From: an uncultured delta proteobacterium
Lineage (GTDB): Bacteria; Desulfobacterota; Syntrophia; Syntrophales; UBA8958
NCBI GenBank assembly: GCA_903885795.1
Contig: CAISJV010000038.1
Coordinates: forward strand, 37,066-101,065
Reading direction: 5' to 3'
DNA: 64,000 bases
How positions within the stretch are numbered: position 1 is the first letter of the stretch; every line of letters begins with the position of its first letter. Made by a program: the position numbers and the translations under genes. Below, one piece after another: positions 51,252 to 60,000 of this stretch. The notes beneath the pieces were generated by a model that saw only the letters and a program-made list of their open reading frames with translations, was not told where the DNA came from and did not search any database.

Positions 51252-51425
51252 TGACGGGTTCGCTAAAAGTCCGAGATTACAGCTTTTATTCATTCCGGCG
51301 AGAGCCGGAAAACGAAGTTTAGTGTTCATAACCCAGTACGTGCAGGAAGTTCTGGCCCCCGCCCCGGTTTTCACCGGGGTGACGCGCCGGGGTGATGGCG
51401 TGTGTGGTTGTTTGCGAGCTTGTCA
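51252..51425. repeat. 174-bp intergenic repeat-like element with imperfect terminal inverted repeats
   Basis: Left end TGACGGGTTCGCTAAAAG and right end (as reverse complement) TGACAAGCTCGCAAACAA match imperfectly. Inside are hairpins TTCCGGCGAGAGCCGGAA and CCCCGGTTTTCACCGGGG. It fills most of the gap between the second phasin-like gene and the PHA synthase. No second copy in this window; recognised by structure. Confidence 0.45.
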
Positions 51426-51453
51426 TTTTTGATTTGGAGAGAGATATTGCTTT

Positions 51454-53019
51454 ATGATGTCAAATTTTGATCAACAGGCATTAAGCCGCGCCGCATCTGC
51501 CTATACCGGGAGGTTCAGAGAGACTCCCGGGAAGATGCTGGGGGTTACCACGGATATGCTCAAGGCCGGCCAGCTCTATGGTCTGGGTGTCCTTATCTAT
51601 GTTGCCGATTTCATGGTCCCCTTCTGGACGGCATGGCAGGGCTTCAACAGTCTTGAAAAAAAGAAGCTGACAAGCACCTTGCCCTTCCAAAGCGCTGCCG
51701 ATTATTATGAACTGTTACAGTTCAATCTCCAGATCGCCGAGCAGGGAATGACTGGTTCTCTCAAGGGATTCCGGGATTTCTACAAAAAAGAAACAGCGCG
51801 GGCTCTCGTTTCCATTCTAAACACTCTCTATGGAGATGAAGTAGACGACATTCCTGATTATGCAGCAAATCTGGCTCGCCTCACCGATAACGTCATCAAT
51901 CAGTATCCCGAGGCCATAAAGAAAGCAGGCGAGGAATTCGGATTTCACTTCGATGACGGTGGGTATATCAAGACGGCAGAAACGGAGCGGTTTGTCCTGT
52001 ATCAGGTCCTTTCCCGAGACAAGAGTATCCAGCCCAGGAAGGACGGAAAACCGATCATAATTATCCATCCTTACGTCTTGGGACCTAATATTCTGGCCTT
52101 TTTGCCCGATGAAAAGAAAAGTTACGTCCACGCCTTTGCCGATCAGGGTATTCCGACCTATATCCGGATTCTCAAGGATATCCAGACAACGGAAGCAGTG
52201 CAGGTAATGACGGGGGAAGACGACGCCCTCGATACCCGCGAGTTCTGCGAATTGCTGAAAGCAACCCATGGCCGTTCAGTAACCATTAATGGTTTCTGTC
52301 AGGGTGGGTTCATGGCCGTCCTGGATATACTCTCCGGTCAACTCGATGGTCTGGTCGATGCCCTCATCACCTGCGTCGCTCCCATGGACGGCACCCGGAG
52401 CAAGTCCCTCATGGAATACATGCAGCATTTGCCATCCCGCTTCAGGGATCTCGATTATGCCGGCAAGAATCTGCCCAATGGGAACAGAATTGTCGACGGC
52501 AAGGTTATGAGTTGGGTCTACAAGTTAAAGAGCATGGAGAAAGAGGCCCCCTTTGTAATTCTCTATCGGGATCTCAGCAACATCGGTAGTTCCCAGATCA
52601 GCAAAACGGCGGCGGCTTTGAATCACTGGCTAATCTACGACCGGATGGACCTTCCGGAAGGAATCACGAAACTAAGTTTCGATTCCTATACGATTCCCGT
52701 GGCTGAAGATGGAACCCTGCCGGTAAAGCTTTTCGGAAAGACCCTTAATTTTAAAGGGATTAAAGAAAAGGGCATCCCCTGGCTCCTCTGTTATGCAGAA
52801 GGGGATGATCTGGTTGACAAGGATGCCGCCCTGGCCCCGACGGATTATATCGATGTGGAAGTGACGCCCTTTCCGAAAGGGCATGGGGCGATTGCCACAT
52901 CCTGGTCTGAACCGCGTTCGGCATGCGCTCTCCATACCCGGTTCGGTGATGGTTGCCGGGGACCGGTGCGTTTCCAGCTCGATCTGGAAGAAGGGAAGAT
53001 AAACAGCGATGGATCGTAA
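51454..53019 (+). CDS. PHA synthase-like alpha/beta hydrolase, atypical class
   Basis: 521 residues. The PHA synthase box is GFCQGG (Cys282), with likely Asp in AEGDDLVD and His in KGHGAIATSW, the full Cys-Asp-His triad. The long N-terminal region (about 180 residues) is helical. It is neither the class III PhaC of the same locus nor of typical class I pattern. The next gene, a coiled-coil protein, overlaps by 11 bases, and two phasin-like genes lie upstream, so it likely acts at granules. It would join hydroxyacyl-CoA into polyester, or hydrolyse it. Confidence 0.85.
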   Translation: MMSNFDQQALSRAASAYTGRFRETPGKMLGVTTDMLKAGQLYGLGVLIYVADFMVPFWTAWQGFNSLEKKKLTSTLPFQSAADYYELLQFNLQIAEQGMTGSLKGFRDFYKKETARALVSILNTLYGDEVDDIPDYAANLARLTDNVINQYPEAIKKAGEEFGFHFDDGGYIKTAETERFVLYQVLSRDKSIQPRKDGKPIIIIHPYVLGPNILAFLPDEKKSYVHAFADQGIPTYIRILKDIQTTEAVQVMTGEDDALDTREFCELLKATHGRSVTINGFCQGGFMAVLDILSGQLDGLVDALITCVAPMDGTRSKSLMEYMQHLPSRFRDLDYAGKNLPNGNRIVDGKVMSWVYKLKSMEKEAPFVILYRDLSNIGSSQISKTAAALNHWLIYDRMDLPEGITKLSFDSYTIPVAEDGTLPVKLFGKTLNFKGIKEKGIPWLLCYAEGDDLVDKDAALAPTDYIDVEVTPFPKGHGAIATSWSEPRSACALHTRFGDGCRGPVRFQLDLEEGKINSDGS

Positions 53020-53515
53020 TTTCTATGAATTCTGGGGGCAGCTTTTTACGAATCTGGCCAAAGGCCAGAAGCAGATCGAGGATTTCAGGAAGTGGTTCGG
53101 CCAGGATCTGGTGGGTCATGAATCTTTGACGGCCATGTTCCGCAAGGCTTACAATCTTGACAAGTTCGAAGAGGGATCGCCGGATTACACGGAATTCTGG
53201 CAGAAGTCAGTGGAAACCTTCCAGAAGTCCTTCCGGGAGAGCCTTGCCCTGATGGAGGTTGTCCCCAAGAAGGAGTATGAAACCCTGGCCGGAAAATGCG
53301 CTTCCCTCGAGAAAACCGTGGCTGAGCAGGAAGAAACCATTCGCAGCCTGAGGAGGCTCCTGTCTGAAGAGGGACTCGGGTCTCCCGCCGCCCTCAATGA
53401 TCTCCAGGAACTGATGAAAAAACAGCACAACCAGTTCCAGGATCTCTTGAAAAATACGGCGGTTCTGTTCGATCAGGAAACCAAGGTCGACCGTTCCGGG
53501 AAGAAAAAACACTAA
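53009..53515 (+). CDS. Coiled-coil partner of the atypical PHA synthase (PhaE-like)
   Basis: 168 residues, helical, no signal. It begins DRNFYEFWGQLFTNLAKGQ and has a W-F-x-x-D segment, then a clear coiled-coil (about 100-145, ETLAGKCASLEKTVAEQEET). The short N-terminal W/F-rich part followed by a coiled-coil is the design of PhaE or PhaR subunits, which activate PHA synthases. It overlaps the synthase stop by 11 bases. Sequence similarity to the PhaE at 56617-57534 is weak. Function is inferred from architecture and linkage. Confidence 0.65.
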   Translation: MDRNFYEFWGQLFTNLAKGQKQIEDFRKWFGQDLVGHESLTAMFRKAYNLDKFEEGSPDYTEFWQKSVETFQKSFRESLALMEVVPKKEYETLAGKCASLEKTVAEQEETIRSLRRLLSEEGLGSPAALNDLQELMKKQHNQFQDLLKNTAVLFDQETKVDRSGKKKH

Positions 53516-53525
53516 CGAGTGCGAA

Positions 53526-53567
53526 ACCCCATCCCCACCCTGTCCCTCCCCTTGAAGGGGAGGGGAA
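53526..53567. repeat. C-rich palindromic repeat, copy 3
   Basis: ACCCCATCCCCACCC, then CTCCCCTTGAAGGGGAG. Same order and orientation as 16687-16727. It lies between the coiled-coil gene and the 125-bp repeat copy B. Confidence 0.72.
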
Positions 53568-53598
53568 ATCTCATTTTTGCATGGAATATCATATCACA

Positions 53599-53723
53599 GA
53601 CGGCTTTGCAAAAAGCTCCAGAGGTGAGGCGCACGATGCCTGAGGAATGAGGCGTACTTTTGGTACGTCGAGGTGACTAAGGCGGAAGTGCAACGCAGCC
53701 TATGGACTTTCCCCGAAGCCGTT
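53599..53723. repeat. 125-bp interspersed repeat, copy B
   Basis: Begins GACGGCTTTGCAAAAAGCTC and ends with GAAGCCGTT, whose last bases overlap the phaJ stop codon (TTA 53722-53724). Shares CCTGAGGAATGAGGCG, TACGTCGAGGTGAC and CAACGCA with copy A at 15410-15535. Terminal repeats are less perfect than in copy A. Same orientation, and likewise directly after the stop of a minus-strand gene. Confidence 0.72.
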
Positions 53724-54150
53724 AAACTTTGGGAGCTTTGGGCGGGCTTACCAGCGCCTCTCCATCCAGAACGAGGGTTCCTTCCTGATTCCGGCAGGTG
53801 GTCCGGAGGCGGAGCCGGTTCTTCTCCTTAATGACTTCCACAACCTCAGCCCTGCCCGTAATTGTATCTCCCATGCGCACCGGGGCGAGAAAGTTCAATT
53901 CCTGACGAAGATAGATCGTTCCCGGACCAGGCAATTGCATGCCCAGAATGGACGATATGAAACCAGCCGTCAGCATCCCGTGGACGATCCTGGTCTTGAA
54001 GAAAGTTCCGGCGGCATAGGATTCATTGATATGAGCCGGATTGAGATCCCCCGTTATCCCGGCATACAGGTAAACATCGGTTTCCGTAACGGTCTTGGCA
54101 AACTCGGCCGCGTCCCCTACCTTAATGGCATCAATGGTTTTCCCTATCAT
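53722..54150 (-). CDS. phaJ: MaoC-type (R)-specific enoyl-CoA hydratase (PhaJ)
   Basis: 142 residues from the ATG at 54150, after GGGGGAAGGAAAA. A hot-dog fold MaoC domain with the catalytic pair in GDLNPAHINESYA (Asp, His), followed by RIVHGMLTAGFISSILG and VRMGDTITGRAEVVEV. The R-specific hydratase turns trans-2-enoyl-CoA into (R)-3-hydroxyacyl-CoA, the PHA synthase substrate. Last gene of the phaE-phaC-GAF-phaJ strand group; its stop codon touches repeat copy B. Confidence 0.9.
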   Translation of the reverse strand: MIGKTIDAIKVGDAAEFAKTVTETDVYLYAGITGDLNPAHINESYAAGTFFKTRIVHGMLTAGFISSILGMQLPGPGTIYLRQELNFLAPVRMGDTITGRAEVVEVIKEKNRLRLRTTCRNQEGTLVLDGEALVSPPKAPKV

Positions 54151-54237
54151 TTTTCCTTCCCCCAAAATTGATGATCCCCGCAACTCAACGCTACGGGTGC
54201 ATGCCCTCGTAAAGACGGGAAACTCTTCCCGGAATCG

Positions 54238-55284
54238 CTAAAACCAGCACTTGTATGTCCAGGCCGATTCTTTCATATCCTGAAGATCATCCTTCAACAT
54301 AAGGTAGAGACTGGCATTCTGAATGGCCAGCCCTCCCTGGTAGGCAAGCGCCGTGACGAGTTCGATTTCGTCTTCCGAAAAGACCTTCTTCGTACTGCTG
54401 TAAAGGCGCAGGACGCCAATTACATCCTCTTTGGCCTTTATCGGTACACAGAGGATAGAGACAATCCCCTCTTCCTTTTTCTCCTTCTTGTATTGAACCC
54501 CCTTGTCCGTAAAGGCATCATCTATGGCCACGGGTTTGCCGTTGAGTGCTTGGGCAATGCTTTTTTCCGCTGATATCTGACCTTTCTTCAGATACTTATC
54601 GCTTAGACCGTAACTTGCCACCAGTTGCAGAACTGTCTTTTCATCATTGAGCAGGCGAATCGAAGCGGCCTTTACCCCCAAGGACTTGGCCACCTCTTCC
54701 GTCAGGGTCTGGAGAATCGACTTGATATCGAGGCTCGAGGCGATATTTGCCGCCAGATTCAGGAAAAGTCTCGTATTGCTTCGGAGTTTCCCAACCAGGC
54801 GTGCATTTTCAATGGCCAGCCCCCCCTGTTCCGCCAGGACACGGAGAAACTCGATCTCTTCCTTGTCAAATTCCCTGATTTTGGAGGTATAGATGGAAAG
54901 CACACCGATGAGTTCACCCTTGACCTTGGCGGGAACGACGAGGATGGAACCGATACCTTCGGCCTTTTTCTTGTCCAGATTTTCCAGGCGTGGATCTGTC
55001 GTCGCATCACGGTAATAGACGAAACCGTCCTTCATCAGGATGGGGGTGATCTTTTCGGCATGACCATAGCCTGCATGCAGATACTGCTGCGATAATCCCT
55101 TTTGGGCGACAACCGTGAAGGTTTCCCTTTCCGCGTCAGTCAAAAACAGGCAGACCGCCTTCACTTTCATAGTATCCAAGGCACTGTCCACGATCAACTG
55201 GCACAGGACGTCCATATCCTTAGTCGTACCAAAGGCCTCGCTAATTTTTCTGATGGTCCTGAAATAGCTTTGTTTTTCCGCCAT
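54238..55284 (-). CDS. Tandem GAF-domain protein
   Basis: 348 residues. Two GAF domains at about 20-165 and 185-335, each with the VPAKVKGELIGVLSIYT or VPIKAKEDVIGVLRLYS strand and the FDKEEIEFLRVLAEQGGLAIENA or FSEDEIELVTALAYQGGLAIQNA end. No output domain (kinase, GGDEF, HTH) follows. GAF domains bind small ligands, cyclic nucleotides or heme. Only 15 bases from the phaC stop, with GAGGGGGAAAAAGCC before the ATG, so it is likely cotranscribed with the PHA genes. A ligand-sensing or granule-regulatory role is inferred. Confidence 0.88.
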   Translation of the reverse strand: MAEKQSYFRTIRKISEAFGTTKDMDVLCQLIVDSALDTMKVKAVCLFLTDAERETFTVVAQKGLSQQYLHAGYGHAEKITPILMKDGFVYYRDATTDPRLENLDKKKAEGIGSILVVPAKVKGELIGVLSIYTSKIREFDKEEIEFLRVLAEQGGLAIENARLVGKLRSNTRLFLNLAANIASSLDIKSILQTLTEEVAKSLGVKAASIRLLNDEKTVLQLVASYGLSDKYLKKGQISAEKSIAQALNGKPVAIDDAFTDKGVQYKKEKKEEGIVSILCVPIKAKEDVIGVLRLYSSTKKVFSEDEIELVTALAYQGGLAIQNASLYLMLKDDLQDMKESAWTYKCWF

Positions 55285-55299
55285 GGCTTTTTCCCCCTC

Positions 55300-56592
55300 T
55301 TAAATCGTTTCCTGAATTACCTGCGTTAAGGACGGCTTGATGTTCTGTTCTTTTCTTTCGGTCCTTGGCCTTGTGGGTATTGACCTTTCGAGCCTTGTCC
55401 TTGCGGTCCGTGCGGGCTTTTTCTCTGCCGCCGGACGGGAAGGCCTTTTTAATCGTGGAACTGGGAAAGACCGCTCTCCCAATGCTTCAGCAGCCACGGC
55501 AACGGCTCGCTGCTCACCGTCCCGCTCCCGCAGCCACCTGATGATCTTTGGGGCAAACTCCCGCTGGCACTTGGAGCTGACATAAATTCCGATATGTCCG
55601 GTGTCCAGACTGACGTCCTCGGTGTCGGAGCTACCGACACATTTTGTCAGCATGTTACATGCCTCCGGGGGAACGAGGTGATCATACATCCCGTAGTAAT
55701 TCAACAGGGGCATGGTGATTTTCTTAAGATCAACGCGGCGTCCCCCGATCTCAAGCTTGTTCTGGATCAGGAGATTCTTTTTGTAGAAATCATTGGCAAA
55801 CTGGCGGAAGGTTTCCCCGGGGACATCGGGACTGTCAAAGATCCATTTCTCCATGCGGACGAAATTCTCCACAAAGGATTTACTCCCCATGCTCTCGAAG
55901 AACCCCACATATTTGTCGATCATGAGCCGGGCCGGATTCAGCATCAGAAAGCCGAGGTTCATCACATCGCCGGGGAGATTGCCGAAGGTGTCAATGATCT
56001 TGTCCGTGTCGATGGCCCGCATCCAGATATGGAGGAGGCCCTTGTCCGTATCGAAGTTGGTCGGGGTCACGGTGGTAATGAGATTTTTGATCTTTTCCGG
56101 ATGGAGGGCGGAATAGATCACACAGAACGTGCCGCCCATGCAGATCCCCATGAGATTGATTTTGGGGGCTCCGGTCTTTTCGAGGATATAATCCACGATA
56201 TTGTCCATGTACCCGTTTACATGGTCGTCGATGGTGACAAAACGATCCTGTCTGGTCGGGTAGCCCCAGTCAATCATATAGAGATCGATGCCGCCATTGA
56301 GAAAGGTCTGGACCACGCTCCGGTCCGGCTGCAAATCCAGCATCGTTTCCCGGTTGATGAGGGCATAGGTCACCAGGAGGGGAGTTTTCAGGGTTACATC
56401 GCCGGGGGTGCGGTAATGTTTCAGCTTTACCCGGTCCTCTTCATAGACCACATCGTAGGGCGTCGTGGCCATGGCGGTTTCAAGGGGGCCAAGGAGCACC
56501 TCGGAGGCCTTGGTTGCCGTATCCTGAGCTTTCTCGGCTTCCGTGGCGATATTGGCTAAAATCAGGTCCAGGGAAATCTTCGGTTGATCCAT
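55300..56592 (-). CDS. phaC: Class III PHA synthase, catalytic subunit PhaC
   Basis: 430 residues from the ATG at 56592, chosen for GAGGTG six bases before it. The synthase box is GICMGG (Cys about 151), with Asp in YYGMYDHLVPPEA and His in DTGHIGIYVS, the full catalytic triad. The length to the triad end fits class III (about 355-370 residues), but a basic tail of about 70 residues (about 360-430, PVPRLKRPSRPAAEKKPARTA in part) is added. Polymerises (R)-3-hydroxyacyl-CoA with PhaE, encoded directly upstream. Confidence 0.93.
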   Translation of the reverse strand: MDQPKISLDLILANIATEAEKAQDTATKASEVLLGPLETAMATTPYDVVYEEDRVKLKHYRTPGDVTLKTPLLVTYALINRETMLDLQPDRSVVQTFLNGGIDLYMIDWGYPTRQDRFVTIDDHVNGYMDNIVDYILEKTGAPKINLMGICMGGTFCVIYSALHPEKIKNLITTVTPTNFDTDKGLLHIWMRAIDTDKIIDTFGNLPGDVMNLGFLMLNPARLMIDKYVGFFESMGSKSFVENFVRMEKWIFDSPDVPGETFRQFANDFYKKNLLIQNKLEIGGRRVDLKKITMPLLNYYGMYDHLVPPEACNMLTKCVGSSDTEDVSLDTGHIGIYVSSKCQREFAPKIIRWLRERDGEQRAVAVAAEALGERSFPVPRLKRPSRPAAEKKPARTARTRLERSIPTRPRTERKEQNIKPSLTQVIQETI

Positions 56593-56616
56593 AATATCCA
56601 CCTCTTTTTTAACCAG

Positions 56617-57534
56617 TTAAGATGATTCTGCACCCTTTGACTTATCTTTTTGGGCGAGCTTGTTTTCCAGCACCTTTATCCTCTTTTTCATCAGGTAAAG
56701 ATCCTTGTAGATATTATCCATATCCTTGTTGGTAGGGATCGGAAGGCTCTGGAGTAAGTCCTGAAGTACGTCATTTTTAGCCCCGACATAGACTTCCATC
56801 TGATTGATCAGCTCTTCCATGGCGGCAAGATATTCGGGGGACTTGAACAGGTTCATATAATGCCCTTCGAGAATCTTGATCCAGAGGTTGTAATAGTCTT
56901 TTGCCTTATCGGGGGCATTTCCCTCCTTGGAGAGGGCTTCTATCTTGTCCTGGAAGACCTTCATTGATTTTTCCATGGGCAGGTAGAGGAGATAAAGGAA
57001 TTCGGAAAGGGTGGGTTTGAGGATGTTGGACTGGTCGAGCAGATGATTCAGCCTTTCCTGGTAATAACGGGTCAATCCTAACTGGGGGATCTTGAAATAT
57101 TGACTGAATTCTTCCTCATAAATTTCCCGCCAGGCCTTGAAAATACCCTGGTCCAGATTTTCGAACTGGTAGGCATCGGTTTTATGGCCGATCTTCCCGG
57201 CTTTTTCCGCGACCTTTTCCTGAATACGCGCCGACGCTTCCCAACCCGCTTTGGAGATTTTCATAAAAAATTCCGGCAGGGTGTTGAGACCCTTGAGAAT
57301 AGCATCGGCCATCTGGGGATCATTAAAGGCGGACGAGGCGGACTGCATACGCTTCAGCGTTGCTTCCATGGATTCGGCATAGCGACTTTTCTTGCCCTCC
57401 TGATCTGGGGGAACTAAGGTCGACTCCGATGCGGGGCCGGTCTTGAGCATAGAGGTCCAGAAACCCGAGGAAGCCTTCATCCACTCCTGCATCATGGCCT
57501 CCATTTCGTTTTTTTTCGATTTATTTTCTTCCAT
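56617..57534 (-). CDS. phaE: Class III PHA synthase subunit PhaE
   Basis: 305 residues from the ATG at 57534; a GTG three codons earlier is the ribosome binding site itself (GAGGTG). Helical, without signal. Features of the family include the WMKASSGFWTSML start, AWREIYEEEFSQYFKIPQLGLTRYYQERL (in part), DYYNLWIKILEGHYMNLF and a C-terminal coiled-coil KDLYLMKKRIKVLENKLAQ. PhaE forms the active complex with PhaC. Sits just before phaC (24 bases), first of the strand group. Confidence 0.92.
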   Translation of the reverse strand: MEENKSKKNEMEAMMQEWMKASSGFWTSMLKTGPASESTLVPPDQEGKKSRYAESMEATLKRMQSASSAFNDPQMADAILKGLNTLPEFFMKISKAGWEASARIQEKVAEKAGKIGHKTDAYQFENLDQGIFKAWREIYEEEFSQYFKIPQLGLTRYYQERLNHLLDQSNILKPTLSEFLYLLYLPMEKSMKVFQDKIEALSKEGNAPDKAKDYYNLWIKILEGHYMNLFKSPEYLAAMEELINQMEVYVGAKNDVLQDLLQSLPIPTNKDMDNIYKDLYLMKKRIKVLENKLAQKDKSKGAESS

Positions 57535-57757
57535 CTGAAGCACCTCTTTTTTTATAAGAAAGCTGATAAGACTCTTGCCTGTTAAAGATCGGGGGGTGAG
57601 ACTGCCAAAATAGGCGTCCCACGATATTATGGGCAGGCCCGTTTGTCAATAGGGAACTGACCATGTCCGGACCCTAAGCGCTCAATGAGCGCCGCCTGCG
57701 AAAACTACGGTTCTTCGACCTCCGGAAATCGTCAACCTCGTCTTATATAAATGCCTT

Positions 57758-59152
57758 TTACTCCGGGCGATTCATTGCCTTGGCACAACGGTAAAGGATG
57801 GAAAGGACCTCAAAGGGCTGCTCGATTTCGGGGAAAGTCGGGACGCCGAGCGGTTCAAGATAATTCTTGCACTCATCCATATATTTCTTGTCGGCGCTGA
57901 AGGTGACGATGAGGGGTTTGTCGGAATACCGTTTTTTCAGGTCCAGGATAAAGTCGTAGGATGGGATTCCTGTGTCCTCCGTCAGCATGAGGATGGGAAC
58001 CACCGCATCAATGTTTGGATCCTTCAGCACCGCTTCCATTCCTTCCCTGTATCCAAATTCTACACCGCGGACCGAGGCGGAGGCCCAGATGTCCACCGGA
58101 TTTCGCATCCGTATAAAAGGAGGGCTGATATCATGAAGGCGCTGGACAGTGGCAGGTTCAACTTCGGGGACATCGAGGCCCAACCGGACGCACAGATCGG
58201 ACAACACCACGAGCATGGCCCCGGAAGGGGCGAGGAAACTTACCCTATTACCCTTGGGGAGAGGAAGCATGGAGAGGGCCTTCCCTGCCAGGATCAGGTG
58301 TGTATAATCCCATATTCTCACCACCCCTGCTTGACGGAGCATGGCGTCAATGAGGCGATCCTCGGCGGCCATGGCAGCCGTGTGGGCGACGGCGGCGTGT
58401 CTCCCCGCTTCTGTGGAGCCACTCTTCAGCATGACCACAGGCTTGCGGCGTGTGACCTCCCGAGCAATCTCCAGGAACTTTCTCGGGCGCTTGATGCTCT
58501 CGAGGTACATGACGATGGCGCTCGTCTCGGGGTCATCAGCCAGGTACTCCAAGGCATCGCTCTCGTCCATGTCGATCTTGTTGCCCAGCCCGATGACCCG
58601 GGAAACGCCGAAGTGCTCGCCGGTCAGGATGTACTTCATGGTGTGGGTGGCGAAGTTGCCCGTCTGGGCGATGTATGATACCGTCCCACGGCGGATTTTT
58701 CCGAGGGGGAAGAAGGTGGATGTGAATTGATGGGGTGTGGATGTATGACCCGATGTGTTCGGCCCTATGACCCGGAGTTTTTTCTCCCTGACAATCTCGA
58801 CTAATTCCTCCTGGATCTTCACCCCTTGATCGACCTCGGCAAAGCCGCCTGCCGAGAGGACGGCATGCCGGATACCCTTTTCCGCGCAGGCACGAAGTGC
58901 CTGAGGTGTATCTTTCGCGGAGAGGATGATGATCGCCAGTTCGACTCCATCGGGCAGATTCGCGATGGACGGCAGCACCGGAAGCCCCAGAATTTCCCCT
59001 CCTTTCGGGTTTACGAGGTAGATTGCCCCCCGGTATTCGTTGGCGAGGATATTTCTTATGACGTCATTGCCGGGACGTCCGGGGGTGGCTGATGCACCGA
59101 TAACCGCCACATTTTTCGGCTCAAAAAAAGGACCAAATTCTTTTTTCATCAT
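57758..59152 (-). CDS. ADP-forming acyl-CoA synthetase, alpha subunit
   Basis: 464 residues. CoA-binding Rossmann domain (about 10-105, VAVIGASATPGRPGNDV), a succinyl-CoA-ligase-like domain and a ligase_CoA region (about 155-455). The phospho-accepting His is in AVAHTAAMAAEDRLID, which corresponds to the usual SGHTA motif of archaeal and bacterial Acd enzymes. The complex converts acyl-CoA, ADP and phosphate to acid, CoA and ATP, or the reverse. Overlaps the beta gene by four bases. Acid specificity is not readable. Confidence 0.9.
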   Translation of the reverse strand: MMKKEFGPFFEPKNVAVIGASATPGRPGNDVIRNILANEYRGAIYLVNPKGGEILGLPVLPSIANLPDGVELAIIILSAKDTPQALRACAEKGIRHAVLSAGGFAEVDQGVKIQEELVEIVREKKLRVIGPNTSGHTSTPHQFTSTFFPLGKIRRGTVSYIAQTGNFATHTMKYILTGEHFGVSRVIGLGNKIDMDESDALEYLADDPETSAIVMYLESIKRPRKFLEIAREVTRRKPVVMLKSGSTEAGRHAAVAHTAAMAAEDRLIDAMLRQAGVVRIWDYTHLILAGKALSMLPLPKGNRVSFLAPSGAMLVVLSDLCVRLGLDVPEVEPATVQRLHDISPPFIRMRNPVDIWASASVRGVEFGYREGMEAVLKDPNIDAVVPILMLTEDTGIPSYDFILDLKKRYSDKPLIVTFSADKKYMDECKNYLEPLGVPTFPEIEQPFEVLSILYRCAKAMNRPE

Positions 59153-59835
59153 CTTTCTTTCCTGAGAACAACAAGGGCGTCCACGGCTACCGGTTTTCCA
59201 TCCGGCCGGACTTTGAGAGGATTGATATCGATGGCCGCCACATTTTCATATTCAAGGCCGATCCTCCCCAGAGACACCAGAACATGGCCAAGAATTTCCT
59301 GATCAATCGCTGCTTCTCCGCGGAACGGGTCCAATATTTTCCTGGCCCGGATCTCGCCGATCATTTCCCGTGCGTCCCCGAGTGTCAATGGGGCGATCCG
59401 GAAGGCTACATCGTCGAGTACCTCGGTGAAGACGCCTCCGAGACCGAACATCACACAGGGCCCGAGTTGAGGGTCCCTTGTCAGACCACAGACCAGCTCT
59501 CTTGCCCCTTTTACCATCTCCTGAACCAGCAGGGCCTCACAACCCCGGATTTTCATAAGACGGAGGCCCTCTTTTCTCACGTCACGGATATTCTTCAGGT
59601 TCAGGGCAATCCCCCCAACCTCGGTCTTGTGGGCCAGGTCGGCGCCACATGCCTTCAGGACAATGGGGTAGCCTATTTTTCTGGCCTCGGCCGCCGCTGA
59701 ATCAGGGTTCTCGGCAAGGCCTTCGCGGCAGACGGGGATGTCGAAACAGGAGAGAAACCGTTTCGAATCATACTCGCTGAGGGTCGCCCGGCCCTTTGCC
59801 ATCGCTTCTTTTAGCAGGTTCATCAAGGGGTCCAC
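59149..59835 (-). CDS. ADP-forming acyl-CoA synthetase, beta subunit
   Basis: 228 residues, the ATP-grasp subunit (ATP-grasp_5). Features: LSEYDSKRFLSCFDIPVCREGL start, IGYPIVLKACGADLAHKTEVGGI, QEMVKGARELVCGLTRDPQLGPCVMFGLGG (in part) and AIDINPLKV. The separate alpha and beta genes contrast with one-chain bacterial forms. Translationally coupled to the alpha gene. ATP production from acyl-CoA would fit the fermentative or syntrophic theme. Confidence 0.92.
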   Translation of the reverse strand: MDPLMNLLKEAMAKGRATLSEYDSKRFLSCFDIPVCREGLAENPDSAAAEARKIGYPIVLKACGADLAHKTEVGGIALNLKNIRDVRKEGLRLMKIRGCEALLVQEMVKGARELVCGLTRDPQLGPCVMFGLGGVFTEVLDDVAFRIAPLTLGDAREMIGEIRARKILDPFRGEAAIDQEILGHVLVSLGRIGLEYENVAAIDINPLKVRPDGKPVAVDALVVLRKER

Positions 59836-60000
59836 GCTCCTTCAAATGTTAGGTTGTTTTTCCATATCGGTTGATAATATCAATAGCATAAAAACCCGCA
59901 TCCTCAAACAATAAATTGCTTAACCTTCGAAAAAAAACACCTTCCCAATCCGGCCTTTATGAAGATTTTCAGTCGGTCTTTTTAAAATAGCCGGAGTTCA

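Noticed and set aside
57560..57757. Promoter of phaE with TTGACA and TAATAT
   Set aside because: Spacing is about 14 bases, shorter than sigma-70 promoters need, so it is not listed.
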